From Pectinophora gossypiella (lineage: Eukaryota; Arthropoda; Insecta; Lepidoptera; Gelechiidae), in assembly GCF_024362695.1 (NCBI RefSeq), contig NC_065426.1, positions 4,308,236-4,372,235 of the forward strand: a DNA stretch of 64,000 nucleotides, in the 5' to 3' direction. Of the stretch, positions 9,838-20,700 are shown piece by piece. Below the pieces are notes generated by a model. The model saw only the letters and a program-made list of their open reading frames with translations. It was not told the DNA's origin and searched no databases. A program made the position numbers and the translations under genes. Within the stretch, counting starts at the first letter, position 1. Each line of letters opens with the position of its first letter.

Positions 9838-10021
9838 CACTGTGTAACTGAAAATTAGATATCAACTTCTCACGGGCAATGTTAGTTTTCGATAAACACA
9901 TTGGAATTTATGTACGTAGACACAATATGGTGAAAAAAGATGTGTCCTACATATGGGACATGTGCGTATGAGTTTCAAATTTATTGCCTCAAATGTGGTT
10001 CATACATAGTGAACGTGTTAA
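9838..10021. mobile_element. MITE-3-type element bounded by TTAA
   Basis: TTAACACGTTCACTGTGTA at 9838 is mirrored by TACATAGTGAACGTGTTAA ending at 10021, giving 19-bp terminal inverted repeats that include the TTAA target. No ORF. The interior resembles 56195-56425. TTAA targets are typical of piggyBac-mobilised elements. Confidence 0.75.
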
Positions 10022-10069
10022 GATCAACAGGCGGCTTTATTGCTAAGTACCAATCTCTTCCACCCCGCG

Positions 10070-10235
10070 ATTTTATTTGACGTGACATTTTGTAGGTACT
10101 TTTGAACTACTTGGCCGGACTAATTGGGACCGCTGGTACAAAATTTGAGAGGTGTTGATGGTTCAATAGTAACCAAGCACCAGGGTTGATTTGGTCGATC
10201 ATTGGTTTTACAACCTACACAAGAGAAGTCGCTCC
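10070..10235 (+). repeat. REP-1 fragment joined to SINE-A 3' fragment
   Basis: 10070-10146 has the decayed REP-1 left end (GACGTGACATTTTGTAGGTA, then ACTTGGCCGGAC). 10147-10235 is a decayed SINE-A 3' region (CACCAGGGTTGAT, then CAACCTACACAAGAGAAG). Confidence 0.5.
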
Positions 10236-10261
10236 ATTTCAATCACAGTTTAATCACTGAC

Positions 10262-10550
10262 GTATAGGGCCCTAATTCCTGTAGCCACCTCCTAACTTTA
10301 TTTTAAGTTATTATACCTGTCATTTTCTTATCCGAAAAGGAAAGGCACGGATAATTGACAGCTGTCAATTTTAAAATGAATACCCCGGGGGAATCACATA
10401 GGCACCTCGCTAGTATGCAACCCGTTTGACGTGTGTTGTCAACTTAATTGTGTCGGGTTGTTGGCCGACGGGGTAAAGTACCTAAAACTATTGTTTCATA
10501 TATGCAAGGGTAAGAACATGACAGACATGACTTAAAATAAATTTACACCA
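10262..10550. mobile_element. MITE-5, degenerate copy
   Basis: The left arm GGGCCCTAATTCCTGTAG, then TTTATTTTAAGTTATTATAC matches 5236-5330. The right arm (ACATGACTTAAAATAAATTT) is eroded. Confidence 0.6.
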
Positions 10551-10556
10551 ATATCA

Positions 10557-11250
10557 TAGAATAAGGAATACGTATAGAACGGCAACTCTCCGCTCCCCAC
10601 CAGCATCTGATCCCAAAAATAATACAACCGCAATTTACTTGAAGTGTGTATTTCTTACAGATGGTAAGCATCAGACGTCATATACTCAGAAGCCTTTAGT
10701 TCCTCTCTATCCGAATCCTGTACAAGTTGGGTGTGTGTTAAAGTAAATTGGCTCTATAGTTCGTTCAAAGTCTCTAATCTCGTCTTAAGATACGACTGTG
10801 AAATTAGTCGCTCTTTCGGTGATTTTTAAAAGTTTGATCTAGCCTTTTTTATTCTGTCAAATAGGTCGCTTTGAACACAGATACGTGACTCCATCTTAGT
10901 TATGTTAAAAAAATCTATTTTCTATAAGAATCGTTTGTTTCACACCACAGCACACAAGTTCCAGAGAAAGTAAACTTTCAGTATTAAAAATATTACAAGT
11001 CCACAAATTTTATCATCGAAATTTTCTAAGTGTATATTTTAATGTTGTAAATGTATATGTGTGTCGTAGATTTTATCTAAATAAACTTTTTATTATTATT
11101 ATCTGAGCTAGGTTTAACTCACCTCCCTAGAACATAGTTTAGACTTGAATCGTATGGTATCAGACGTCACACACACAGATGCGCGTATACGATAACGTCA
11201 ATGTGTAGTGTCTGTGTAAAAGGATGTTGTTTGTATGAAGTGTCCGGGGT
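10557..11250 (+). repeat. REP-2 copy interrupted by a LINE 3' piece
   Basis: TAGAACGGCAACTCTCCGCT (10574-10593) and ACACACACAGATGCGCGTAT (around 11170) both recur in the same order at 45284-45540. The copy is split by the insertion 10611-11100. Confidence 0.65.
10611..11100 (+). mobile_element. 5'-truncated LINE insertion, TTA-repeat tail
   Basis: Flanked by ATCTGA at 10605-10610 and 11101-11106. Its 3' end (ATGTATATGTGTGTCGTAGA, then AAATAAACTTT and a TTATTATTA tail) is the same as the inverted 54-bp insertion at 45332-45385. No intact ORF. REP-2 reads on continuously if it is removed. Confidence 0.7.
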
Positions 11251-11279
11251 GTGGCAATGTGATACTATATAGTAAATCT

Positions 11280-11628
11280 CGTTTGCTTTAATCTTCTTCT
11301 ATCGTGTGGGTTGTGAGGTGGATTACCAACCGCATCAACCCTGGTGTCAGGGTTATTATTGAGCCGCCATAAGCCCCTGACATGACTCATGTGACGACTA
11401 CGTACTTACATCAGTAAGTAGTAACCGGGACCAACGGCTTAACGTGCCTTCCGAAGCACGGATCATCTTACTTTTTGGACAATCAGGTGATCAGCCTGTA
11501 ATGTCCTAACCAAACTAGGGATCACAAAGTGATTTTTGTGATTTGTCCCCACTGGGATTCGAACCCGGGACCTCCGGATCGTGAGCACAACGCTCAACCA
11601 CTGGACCACGGAGGCCGTTTGCTTTAAT
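11280..11628 (-). mobile_element. SINE-A full copy with 13-bp target duplication
   Basis: Direct repeats CGTTTGCTTTAAT at 11280-11292 and 11616-11628 bound a complete SINE-A of about 323 bp. In reverse it has a TTCTTC tail, the core, box B (GGGATTCGAACCCGGGACC) and box A (AACCACTGGACCACGGAGG). The internal tRNA-like pol III promoter elements look intact. Confidence 0.9.
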
Positions 11629-11715
11629 GAACACCAAATATTAAATTTATACCAGAGCAATATAACGAACCGTAATTGCTAAGTAAATTGAAAAGCGACA
11701 TTATTGTTAAACTTT

Positions 11716-12081
11716 CCGCAAGTAACATAACATACATACATACATAAACAGCCTATACACGTTCCACTGCTGGACACAGGCCTCCCCTCAATCAACCGGA
11801 GGGGGTATGGGGCATACTCCACCACGCTGCTCCACTGCGGGTTGGTGGAGGTGTTTTTACGGCTAATAGCCGGGACCAACGGCTTAACGTGCCCTCCGAA
11901 GCACGGAATCATCTTACTTTTTCGGACAATCAGGTGATTCAAGCCTGAAAAGTCCTTACCAAACAAAGGACAGTCTCACAAAGTGATTTCGACAATGTCC
12001 CCATCGGGAATCGAACCCGGACCTCCAGATCGTGAGCCTAACGCTCTAACCACTAGACCACGGAGGCTGTGCCGCAAGTAA
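11716..12081 (-). mobile_element. SINE-B full copy with 10-bp target duplication
   Basis: CCGCAAGTAA at 11716-11725 is repeated at 12072-12081. Between them lie an ATGT-type tail, the LINE-like end (in reverse CCACTGCTGGACACAGGCC), the shared core and a tRNA-like head ending CTAGACCACGGAGG. Unlike the copy at 2885, box B is present (ATCGAACCCGG). Confidence 0.9.
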
Positions 12082-12339
12082 ATATAGCTTAATTAATAAA
12101 CAAAGGTTTATAATAACACCACAAAATGTAAGGTGAATATAATAGTATTTAATAAAATAACATTCAACATTTAACATCATTAGGTATACGGTGACCTAAT
12201 GTAGTGGCAAGAAAACTAAAAAAGAAAACAATATAAAAAACATAAAAACAGACATAACAACATAACGCGGGCCTTTCTAGGCTACGTTTGTCAAAAACAA
12301 TATAGCGCTACAAATTTTTTCTCCTTTCTCGATATCTAT

Positions 12340-12650
12340 TTCGGTATCTTTTATCTTGTTCTGTTGGTCGCCGTATAAGGGTCAGAGGCGGAGATCCTCC
12401 AGCTGGCTTTTTCCTCGCGCAGCGTATTTCACTTGCGGTCCAGAGAGGCAACGCTGCAAGCATAATGGGTGCGTTCAGGCGGGGCTCGCTTTCCGGAGGG
12501 CTTGTTGACGTTTGATATGAGTTTCTTTTTATATATTTGTGTGTTTTGATGTATTTTAGTGTAGGTTTTTAATTTGACTGTTATATATTTTATTAACATT
12601 GTAACTATAATGAATTACAATAAACAATTGTTAATTGGAATCATAAATAA
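12340..12650 (+). mobile_element. LINE polyprotein C-terminus and 3' UTR
   Basis: One frame reads AQRISLAVQRGNAASIMGAF and stops after about 12 more residues. I associate this with the C-terminus of insect LINE polyproteins. About 130 bases of AT-rich 3' UTR with AATAAA-like motifs follow. The upstream part of the same protein type is seen at 31250-31440. Confidence 0.5.
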
Positions 12651-12719
12651 AAAGAATAGGTCTAACACTACTACTTAATGAAAACAACGATCTTTTATCT
12701 TTGTTTTTTTTTTTACCTT

Positions 12720-12990
12720 TGATGGGTTTGCTCTTGGTCCCAGACTTCACCGATGGCATTGACGAGCCCTAAGATGGAGCTCGCTCGCCCAGAAGGTGCC
12801 TGTTGACTCTGGCCTTGAAAGCACCCAGGTTATATGCATTCGGAAATACAGAAGACGGCAGAGAATTCCATTCCTTTTGGGTATAAATGACGACCCTTTT
12901 TATTACACCCAGACACAATTACATCTTCCACCCATTATTATTCTGATCAAAATGAAGAGAAGCAATATAGGTAGCAATATAATTCTATAC
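12720..12990. repeat. REP-4 dispersed repeat
   Basis: ACAGAAGACGGCAGAGAATT, then ACACCCAGACACAATTACAT, then CACCCATTATTATTCTGATC recurs inverted at 16890-16965 and, more distantly, direct at 43690-43910. Possibly a LINE 3' UTR in reverse; family not recognised. Confidence 0.5.
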
Positions 12991-13030
12991 TTACTTACGG
13001 TTCAAAAATCAAGCGACAATTATTTTTATA

Positions 13031-13518
13031 CAGGGTGTTAGTAACATCGTAACGAATACTCAGAGGGATGATTCAGACCATGATTCTGAGTTAATATCAA
13101 ATGGAATTTTTCGTCGCAAAATTCATGATTTTTTTAGTGTTTTTTAAATTATTTTCAATTCTATACTTTTGCGAAGGAAAATTCCACTTGGTATTAACTC
13201 AGAATAATCAGCTGAATCATCCCCCTCAGTATTCGTTACGATGTCACTTACACCCCACACAAGTACATACGGTAGCCATACAAGTAGGTATGGGTGTTAG
13301 TGACACCGTAACTAATACTGAGGGGGATGGTTCAGACCATGATTCTGAGTTGATATCAAGTGGAATTTTCAGTCTGAATATTCCTGAAAATGTTTGTGTT
13401 TTTTTTTAATTATTTTCAATTCCATACTTTTGCGACTAAAAATTCCACTTGATATCATCTCAGAATCATGGCCTCAATCACCCCTCAAAGTTATTGTTAC
13501 GATGTCACTAACATCCTG
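13031..13518 (+). mobile_element. MITE-1, complete double-hairpin copy (488 bp)
   Basis: Ends CAGGGTGTTAG and CATCCTG with TA on both sides. It holds two successive hairpins (13031-13255 and about 13290-13518), each with arms of roughly 85-90 bases built on TTCTGAGTTAATATCAA and GGAATTTT. They are joined by a linker containing CATACAAGTAGGTAT. Frames across it merely translate the arms. No transposase. Confidence 0.85.
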
Positions 13519-13521
13519 TAT

Positions 13522-13610
13522 ATGCTTCTGCCATTCCATTGTATTTTGGAATAATTATGTACCCGAGTAATGAGAAAATAGGTAATTATCACGTTAAACT
13601 GTACAACGTT
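13522..13610. repeat. REP-5 copy
   Basis: TTCTGCCATTCCATTGTATT through GAGAAAATAGGTAATTATCACG is inverted at 17645-17745 in intron 2 of the acetyltransferase gene. Confidence 0.55.
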
Positions 13611-13857
13611 GTTTATATTGTTTTTGGTGAACGTAGCCTGGAAAGTTCATCATTTAAAACCTATTTATTTGTCAAAACGTAACAAAATGGGACGTAACGT
13701 AACGTAATAAAAAGTATCAAGACGTTTTCATCCAATTACCCGAGTGTTTCTACAGTAAGCAACACTTCTATATCGATACATAGAATAAGTAATCGCCGCC
13801 TTTATGCACGAATGATTTTATTTATTTAAAAAATATTATATTAATCTATGTGGCGCT

Positions 13858-13864
13858 TATAAAA
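13858..13864 (+). promoter_or_regulatory. Candidate TATA box of the acetyltransferase gene
   Basis: TATAAAA within CGCTTATAAAAGCG lies about 700 bases upstream of the ATG. It sits about 30 bases before a pyrimidine-A context (near 13890) and about 95 bases before a donor-like GTAAGC at 13958. Inferred from spacing only; TATA-like strings are common in AT-rich DNA. Confidence 0.3.
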
Positions 13865-13888
13865 GCGTAAACTCCTTGAAGATTCCAA

Positions 13889-13957
13889 CAACTTTACAAT
13901 TTGTTGTCAATGTCATTTTATTGATGTCAAGCTGTAATCTGTAAACATCAAAGTTTT
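13889..13957 (+). other. Possible non-coding first exon
   Basis: Needed because the first coding exon begins at a good acceptor (TTTCATTTCAG, ending 14564), so the transcript should have an upstream exon. This stretch follows the TATA-like box and ends at the donor candidate TTTT/GTAAGC (13958). It would give an intron of 607 bases. An exon farther upstream is equally possible. Confidence 0.25.
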
Positions 13958-14137
13958 GTAAGCGTTTGTATTTATTTTATACTTGTATACAATTTTATAC
14001 AATTGATTAAAAATTACATCAACAACACATTAAGAGGTTAAATACAATACATAAGTGTGCATATTTATTTATTTAAAATTAGAATATTAATTACAGTTCA
14101 TCATAGTTTAGGACATAATACAAAGATATAATCAATC

Positions 14138-14285
14138 GATATACGTCGCTGTTGGGCACAGGCGTCCCCTCAAACGGATGGGGTACGGAGCATACTCCAC
14201 CACGCTACTGCTTCAGGCTAGTGGAAGTGTTTTGCGGCTATGAGCCGGCACTAACGGGTTATCGTGTCTTCCGAAGTATGGATAC
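14138..14285 (-). mobile_element. SINE-B 3' part, degenerate
   Basis: CGCTGTTGGGCACAGGCGTC, then GGAGCATACTCCACCACGCT, then GAGCCGGCACTAACGGGTTA corresponds to the SINE-B tail and core in reverse. Confidence 0.6.
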
Positions 14286-14574
14286 TATGACGGAGCCTTT
14301 ATAAGTCGCCGTATGACTTCGCATAGCCACGCCAAAATAAGGGTTCCGTCATACAGCCACATACAGTGACATAGGCCTCTCCCAAGGCACTCTACAAAGC
14401 CCTATCATCAGCCTTACGCAGCCACTCGCTTCCAGCCACCTACTGCAAGTCGTCCCGCCATCCTGTCAAGGGTAACCATCACTGCGTTTCCCTAGACGCG
14501 GTCTGCACTCCAGAACACGCTTGCAATAATGGATAGGATGTTTTAAAATATCATTTCATTTCAGCTGATCCAAA

Positions 14575-14739
14575 ATGGCGAAAGAAATGGACATTGGGAA
14601 GATGAAGGCGTTGGAGGAGAGAATAAAGGCTCCTTCCATCTGGGGCAGAATACCTTGTGGGCTGAGGTTTGAAGATCTGCAAGACAAACGGTATGAAGAG
14701 GCAGTGAGGTTTTTGAAGAAACATTATCTTGGTGAAGAG
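14575..14739 (+). CDS. Acetyltransferase coding exon 1 (residues 1-55)
   Basis: Starts after acceptor TTTCATTTCAG (exon from 14565) and ends GGTGAAGAG before donor GTACTC. The open frame continues past the donor into unrelated residues and a stop at 14812-14814. Splicing to 15773 instead joins HYLGEE to ITYRSLKILDD, which fits the family pattern. The charged N-terminus (MAKEMDIGKMKALEERIKAP) precedes the domain. Confidence 0.85.
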
Positions 14740-17700
14740 GTACTCAAATCAGACCAAACCAAATCGAATACATTTTATTGCACAGAACTTAACGGTACAC
14801 AGTTTCATAGATAATTGATATCACATGGTTTCCAGGATTTGGGAACTAGAAGAAAATGAAGTGAGTCGTACGCGCCGAAACAAAATGAAAGCCTTTTCTG
14901 AATTTCTCTGAAATTTATTTCGATGTTTGAACCATATATTTAATATTTAATTATTTTATAAGCGAAACATCGTCGGATTTGCAGTTCTAGGAATCTCCCA
15001 TTATTTGAAAAGTAATTTCGATTATTTTAAGCTCACAGAAATCATTAATTTTCAACAAAAAAATAAAATAAAATAAAAATTTAGAAACCAATTCGGTGGC
15101 AGATATACAATATTTATACAATATTTTAATTAAAGAAAATGGAACCAGATTGTCTGGTTTTAAAACGAAAATTCGCTTAATTTGTGCTAATGAAAAACTG
15201 AGCCGGATTATTATGTTGAGTTGTGAAGCTAACCTTGCACTTAAAGCGATAATTCGCTTACTTACTTATTTTCATCAGTAAGTAGTAACCGGGACCAACG
15301 GCTTAACGTGCCTTCCGAAGCACGGATCATCTTGCTTTCGGACAATCAGGTGATCAGCCTGTACATTACAATGTTCTAATCAAACTAGGGATCATAAAGT
15401 GAACCGGATCGTAAGCTCAATACTCAACTACTGGATCACAGAGGCCGTTGAAGCCAATTGAGTTGTTTTTTTTAAGGGATGTTTGGCGTTATAATAACCC
15501 TGACACCAGGGCTGATATTGTTCATGAACCACCTCACAACCTACACAGTGCAATTTGATTAAATTTGCTTTTCTGGATTTAACTTATTATTTATTTAACA
15601 ACTTATTGTATGTAGACCAGGATGTAAAAACAATTAGACTGACAGACAGACAAACGGTTCAGTTTATTTCTAGTAGAATCTCTTCCTAACTTGGCCGGAC
15701 GAATGAGGAACGTAAAATGAATTTCGGTCAATTTCTTCGCTCGCCTGAGTTAACCATATTTATCTTTTACAGATAACCTACAGATCTTTAAAGATATTGG
15801 ACGATAAGGAGGGAACAGATGAATTCATACATAATGCGAGGATCTGGATGAAAGACAAGATGTCCATAGCCGTTATAAAGGAGGGGAAGGAGAAACTAGT
15901 TGGATTGCTCATCATGAGGATACAGGAGAAAAGTAAGTGTTTATTCATAAAGTGACAGTTTAGTTAAGGGAAAAAATGCCCCAATTGGCTACTTGGCAGT
16001 TTTCGGATCTTTCTCTCTCTTTATTTAAGAGCTGCGCTCTTGTCGGTGGAGTAATCGCCTCCATTTTCATTACTCCATAGATAGGGCGCGTAGAACGGTG
16101 GTTGCCCCAATCGCCTTCCGTTCCGCAGCACACCGACCAATTTCTCAATCGGTGATGTTCTAGCTAGAACCCTACGAGACTCCATTTCCTCGGCCTCCAA
16201 CCAGTACTGATACCGCTGCTGCTCGGCATCAAGGGTGCGCTTTTGAAGTAGCGGCGCCTACTCGCTACGTCACAAGATCGTCTTAGATTTCAGAAAATTA
16301 TTTAAAAAAAAAACAAACGCGACTATTGTATAGTAGTGAATTCGATACATTTCATGTTTTATTGTCACTACTGTGAGATAGCCAATTGGGTAGTTTCCTA
16401 GGTCAAAGATAAATTATGAAATTCTGATTACTAAATAAAGACTAAAGGCTAAATAAAGACTAAAGGTGACAAAATAGTCTTCATTTTTCTATTTAACTTA
16501 TTTATTTTTAAACAAGAAAACGTTCTTTGTCATGTTCTTTGACGTCACGGTGTGCTTTTTCAAACAAATTTCATAGTAATTTCGTGTTTTAACGGTTAGT
16601 AAAATAGTAACTCATTTGACTAGTTGGAAATTACCCTATTGTCTACATCATACCGATGTACATTTGTGACGGTTGCACGGCTCACTTGGTGAGCACTATC
16701 ATATTAAATAATAAAGAATAAAATAAAAATAAAATACATTTATTTCAAGCAACATAAGGCTATACAATACTTTTGACACAATAAAATAAAAACAAAATTA
16801 AATGAAACGACAATTAAATAAAATAAAATAAAAAAGAATGAAATAAAATAAAATTGGGATCAAACAAAGCATAGAATTATGGTGTTATCTATATTGCTTC
16901 TCTTTATTTTGATCAGAATAATAATGGGTGGAAGATGTGTAGTGTAGTGCCTGGGTGTAATAACAAATAACGTGCCTTCCTAAGCACAGATCATCTTCAT
17001 TTCGGGCAATCTGGTGATCAGCCAGTAATATCCTAACCAAACTAGGGACCACAGAGAATTTTTGTGATATATCTCCACCGGGAATCGAACCCGGGATCTC
17101 CGGATCATGAGCCCAGCGCTCAACCACGGAGATCGTTGCAATACTGCACTTAAGATAAATTAATAACTCATAAGGTAAATTCGAAACCAGGGTTCGAACC
17201 GGCGTCTCCCGTTTGACAGGCAAGTCGGCGAACCGCAGGACCACAGTGACTTTGAAGAAAAATTCCCGCTAAATTCGTCTTATGCAACTCCAAAAGTTTT
17301 TAAAATACAAAACGCCACATTCCAAACTCCTATCAAGCAAATTAGCAAAGTTTAAACCATTTATACCGAATCCAGTTGTAAAATTTCAATGTAAACTCCC
17401 CTCTGCTCAGTTCGCACTATTCGGAATCTATTTGCGTTTCTATCGATTCGAATAAAACTCGATTTTGTATCGATACCCGTAACATTAGGGAGTGGATTCC
17501 TTGAATGTTCTGCGCCTAAATTTTTACTGCACCCCGTAAAAAGAATTCCGGATTCAGCTTTAGGATTTGACGCGTGGTGTAAATTCGGCAAGGAAGTTTG
17601 GATACAATATGGAAAAGAATAAGGGACTTTCCAATCGACGTTTTCCAAACACACGCTAGATGGCGTTGTTCACTTTTAACGTGACAATTACCTATTTTCT

Positions 17701-20700
17701 CATTGCTGGGGTACATAATTATTAAAAAAATTTAATGTAATGGCAGAAGTATATATAAAAGTATTGTTGCTTGTTATTTGCAAGTAAATAAATTGCAATT
17801 AAAATAATTAGTATTTTAACTTTGGCATCGCAATTTATCTTTGCAAACTTAATATATGTAAAATAACATATAGGATTGTTTGCAAAAAATAGCGATCAGC
17901 ACATTTTTAATACCCGGAATAAAAATAAATTTGCTTTACAAGTCAGTCGATTACATCACTACATTTTTTAAGGGGCAATGTATACGTTTTTACAATAAGA
18001 TTCCAATTGATATTCAGAATTTGCCTTTCAACTGTTTAAAGACAATAGTTAAACAGAAACTTTGCAAAAAAGTTTTTATAAGGTTAGTGATTATTCAGAA
18101 GATATGAATGCATGGGGATTAACTGTCTGAGAACTGCTATTAGGCAGCTAAATTACTCAATTGTATAACAATATTTTGTTTATTTTTTTTAAAGAACGTC
18201 TACGGCCCTGTGCCGAGGTTTTTCTTGCAGCTTCTTTTCCCTGGCCATACAGGTTGTGAGAAGCTGCAGTAGTTTTAGGCGGATGAGACGTTCGTTATGT
18301 AAAATATATTTTTGAATTTGTATTTGACCCATATGGTGCATCATAATCTACCTTGCCACTTGTGATTAGAAAGTCTAGAAAGAAATATATTGGTATATTT
18401 TTTGCGACCATTCGCTTGCCACTTGCACCGCGTAACTTATACGTAAATTGGATTCCAAGTAGTCGATCGGGATAGGTCTATATTAGGGAGGCGATATCGT
18501 CTCGAATGAGGAAGACTCAAAGCCAAGGTGAGCCAGAATTTGCCGTATTTTCACGTCAATGTTGCGTAACTGGATGCCATCTTGAATTTATCTCATAGCT
18601 TATCGTACATATTGTTCTAGCGGTTCATTATTAGTATTTTCGTTTTTTTTTAACGTGACTTATTGTAGATTTGCCGCAGATGCCATTAACTACTTGGCCG
18701 GACAAATGGGGTGCGTTGAAGGCTCCATTAGCGTCTAGAGAGACGTATAATGCGTAAACTATCAGTGAGGTTGAACATAACATACAAAACTAACGCCTAT
18801 TACAGCAGGCCTAGGACGCTATGTAAGCGCAAGGCGACGCCACGCGAGATAAAATAAGGTCCTTGGTACACGCAACTGCCGGGACATCCGCGATTTTTTT
18901 AAGATGTCGCACTCCAAAAGAAATATACTTTTATTGTATGGGTGTTAGTTACATCGTAACGAATACTCGTACTGAAAGGGATGATTCAGACCATGATTCT
19001 GAGTTAATATCAATTGGAATTTTTTGTCGCAAAATTTCTGACTTTTTTTTTAGTTTTTTTTTTTTTAATTATTTTCAATTCTATACTTTTGCGATGGAAA
19101 ATTACACTTCATATTAACTCAGAATAATGAGCTGAATCATTCCACTCAGTATTCGTTACGATGTCACTTAGCCCGTAAAAGTACGTACAGGTAACCATAC
19201 AAGTAGGTATGGGTGTTAGTGACAACGAATACTGAGGTGGATGGTTCAGACCATGATTCTGAGTTGATATCAAGTGGAATTTCCTGTCGGAAAATTCATG
19301 AAAATTATTGTGTTTTTTTTTAAATTATTTTTGGGACGGAAAATTCCACTTGATATCAACTCAGAATCATGGTCTGAATTATCCCTCAAAATTTCGTTAC
19401 GATGTCACTAACACCGTGTATAGCTTAAGAGCCAAGAAAAAGAAAAATATACCTATTTTCGTAAGAAATGAGAAAAATCGATAGCTTTTAACATAATTTC
19501 TGTCAGATTGTGTTTTGTTTTTCATATTCAAGTCACGAGCACATCGATGCGTGAACGAGGAACCTTAACTCGTCTGTCAAATTTGACAACTCGTGCTTTG
19601 ACATTTACTTGCACCAGTAAGTAGTAACCGGGACCAATGGCTTAACGGCTTTAACGGCGCATGCACAGATCATCTTACTTTCGGACAATCAGGTGATCAG
19701 CCTGTAATGTTCTAACCAAACTAGGGATCAAAAAACGTTTTTGCGATAAGTCCTCACCGGGATTTGAACCTGGGACTTCTGAATCGTGAGCCAGCTCAAC
19801 CACTGGACCACGGTTCGAACCGGCGTTCGTTACCAGGGTTCGTACCGGCGTTCCCCGTTTGAGAAGCAAGTCGGTGAACCGCATGATTACAGTGAATTTG
19901 AGGAAAATTTCACGCTAAATTCGTCCTATACTACTCCGGGACTTCTGATTCGTGGGCCCAACGCTGAACTACTGGACCACAGAGGCCGTTATACTTACTA
20001 CTAAAATACTACTACAGTTTTATTTACTTGTTTTCACGTAATAAAAGGAAATCCCCGAATGCCATTACCGCACTCTCGTAAGACAAAGACGGAACATTTA
20101 GTACTAATTGTTTTACTCGCTAGGAACATCATTAATGTCTAATTGCTACTAATTAGTGCTAGACGAGATAATAATACGCCTCATTAAGCTATCGTATGGC
20201 TACTTAGATATTGTCTTAGTTAGATGGCGTAGTAGTGCAGTTTGTACAACCTACATAAACAGCCTATTTACGTCCCACTGCTGGGCACAGGCCTCCCCTC
20301 AATCAACCGGAGGGGATATGGAGCACTTTTCATGCTTGAATCACCTGATTGTCCGAAAAAGTAAGATGATTCCGTGCTTCGGAGGGCACGTTAAGCTGTT
20401 GGTCCCGGCTATTAGCAACCCACAATGCCCTCCGAAGCACGGAATCGTCTTACTTTTTCGGAAAATCTCGTCATTCAAGCCTGAAAAGTCCTTACCAAAG
20501 AACAGTCTCACAAAGTGATTTCGACAATGTTTTAACCACTCTCAACTCAACGCTTTAACCACTAGACCACTATATCGTTCAACCTATAGCGATTTAAACG
20601 CTAAATCTCTTCAATAGGATATGTACCTATATTTTTCGATTTGCAGCGGGCTCTCAAGAGCAAGCTGACAAAACACGTATCTCCATTTAAAAAATGCTAT

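Noticed and set aside
11540..11615. tRNA-like sequences with box A and box B (also near 9530, 24966, 43280, 48660, 53176, 62807)
   Set aside because: All are SINE-A heads: no proper acceptor stem, dispersed, each attached to the same SINE body.
13101..13409. 102-codon frame within MITE-1
   Set aside because: It translates hairpin arms; the same peptides appear at 18863-19117, 34163-34351 and 54000-54212.
14740..14814. Read-through of acetyltransferase exon 1 to the stop at 14812
   Set aside because: It would end the protein at 79 residues without the catalytic fold; splicing at 14739/15773 restores the family pattern.
17361..17654. 97-codon minus frame in intron 2
   Set aside because: No family resemblance, no splice context, partly overlapped by another frame and REP-5.
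17880..18107. 75-codon frame considered as a host exon
   Set aside because: Sequence and 3' UTR match a jockey-like LINE end also present at 38925-39185.
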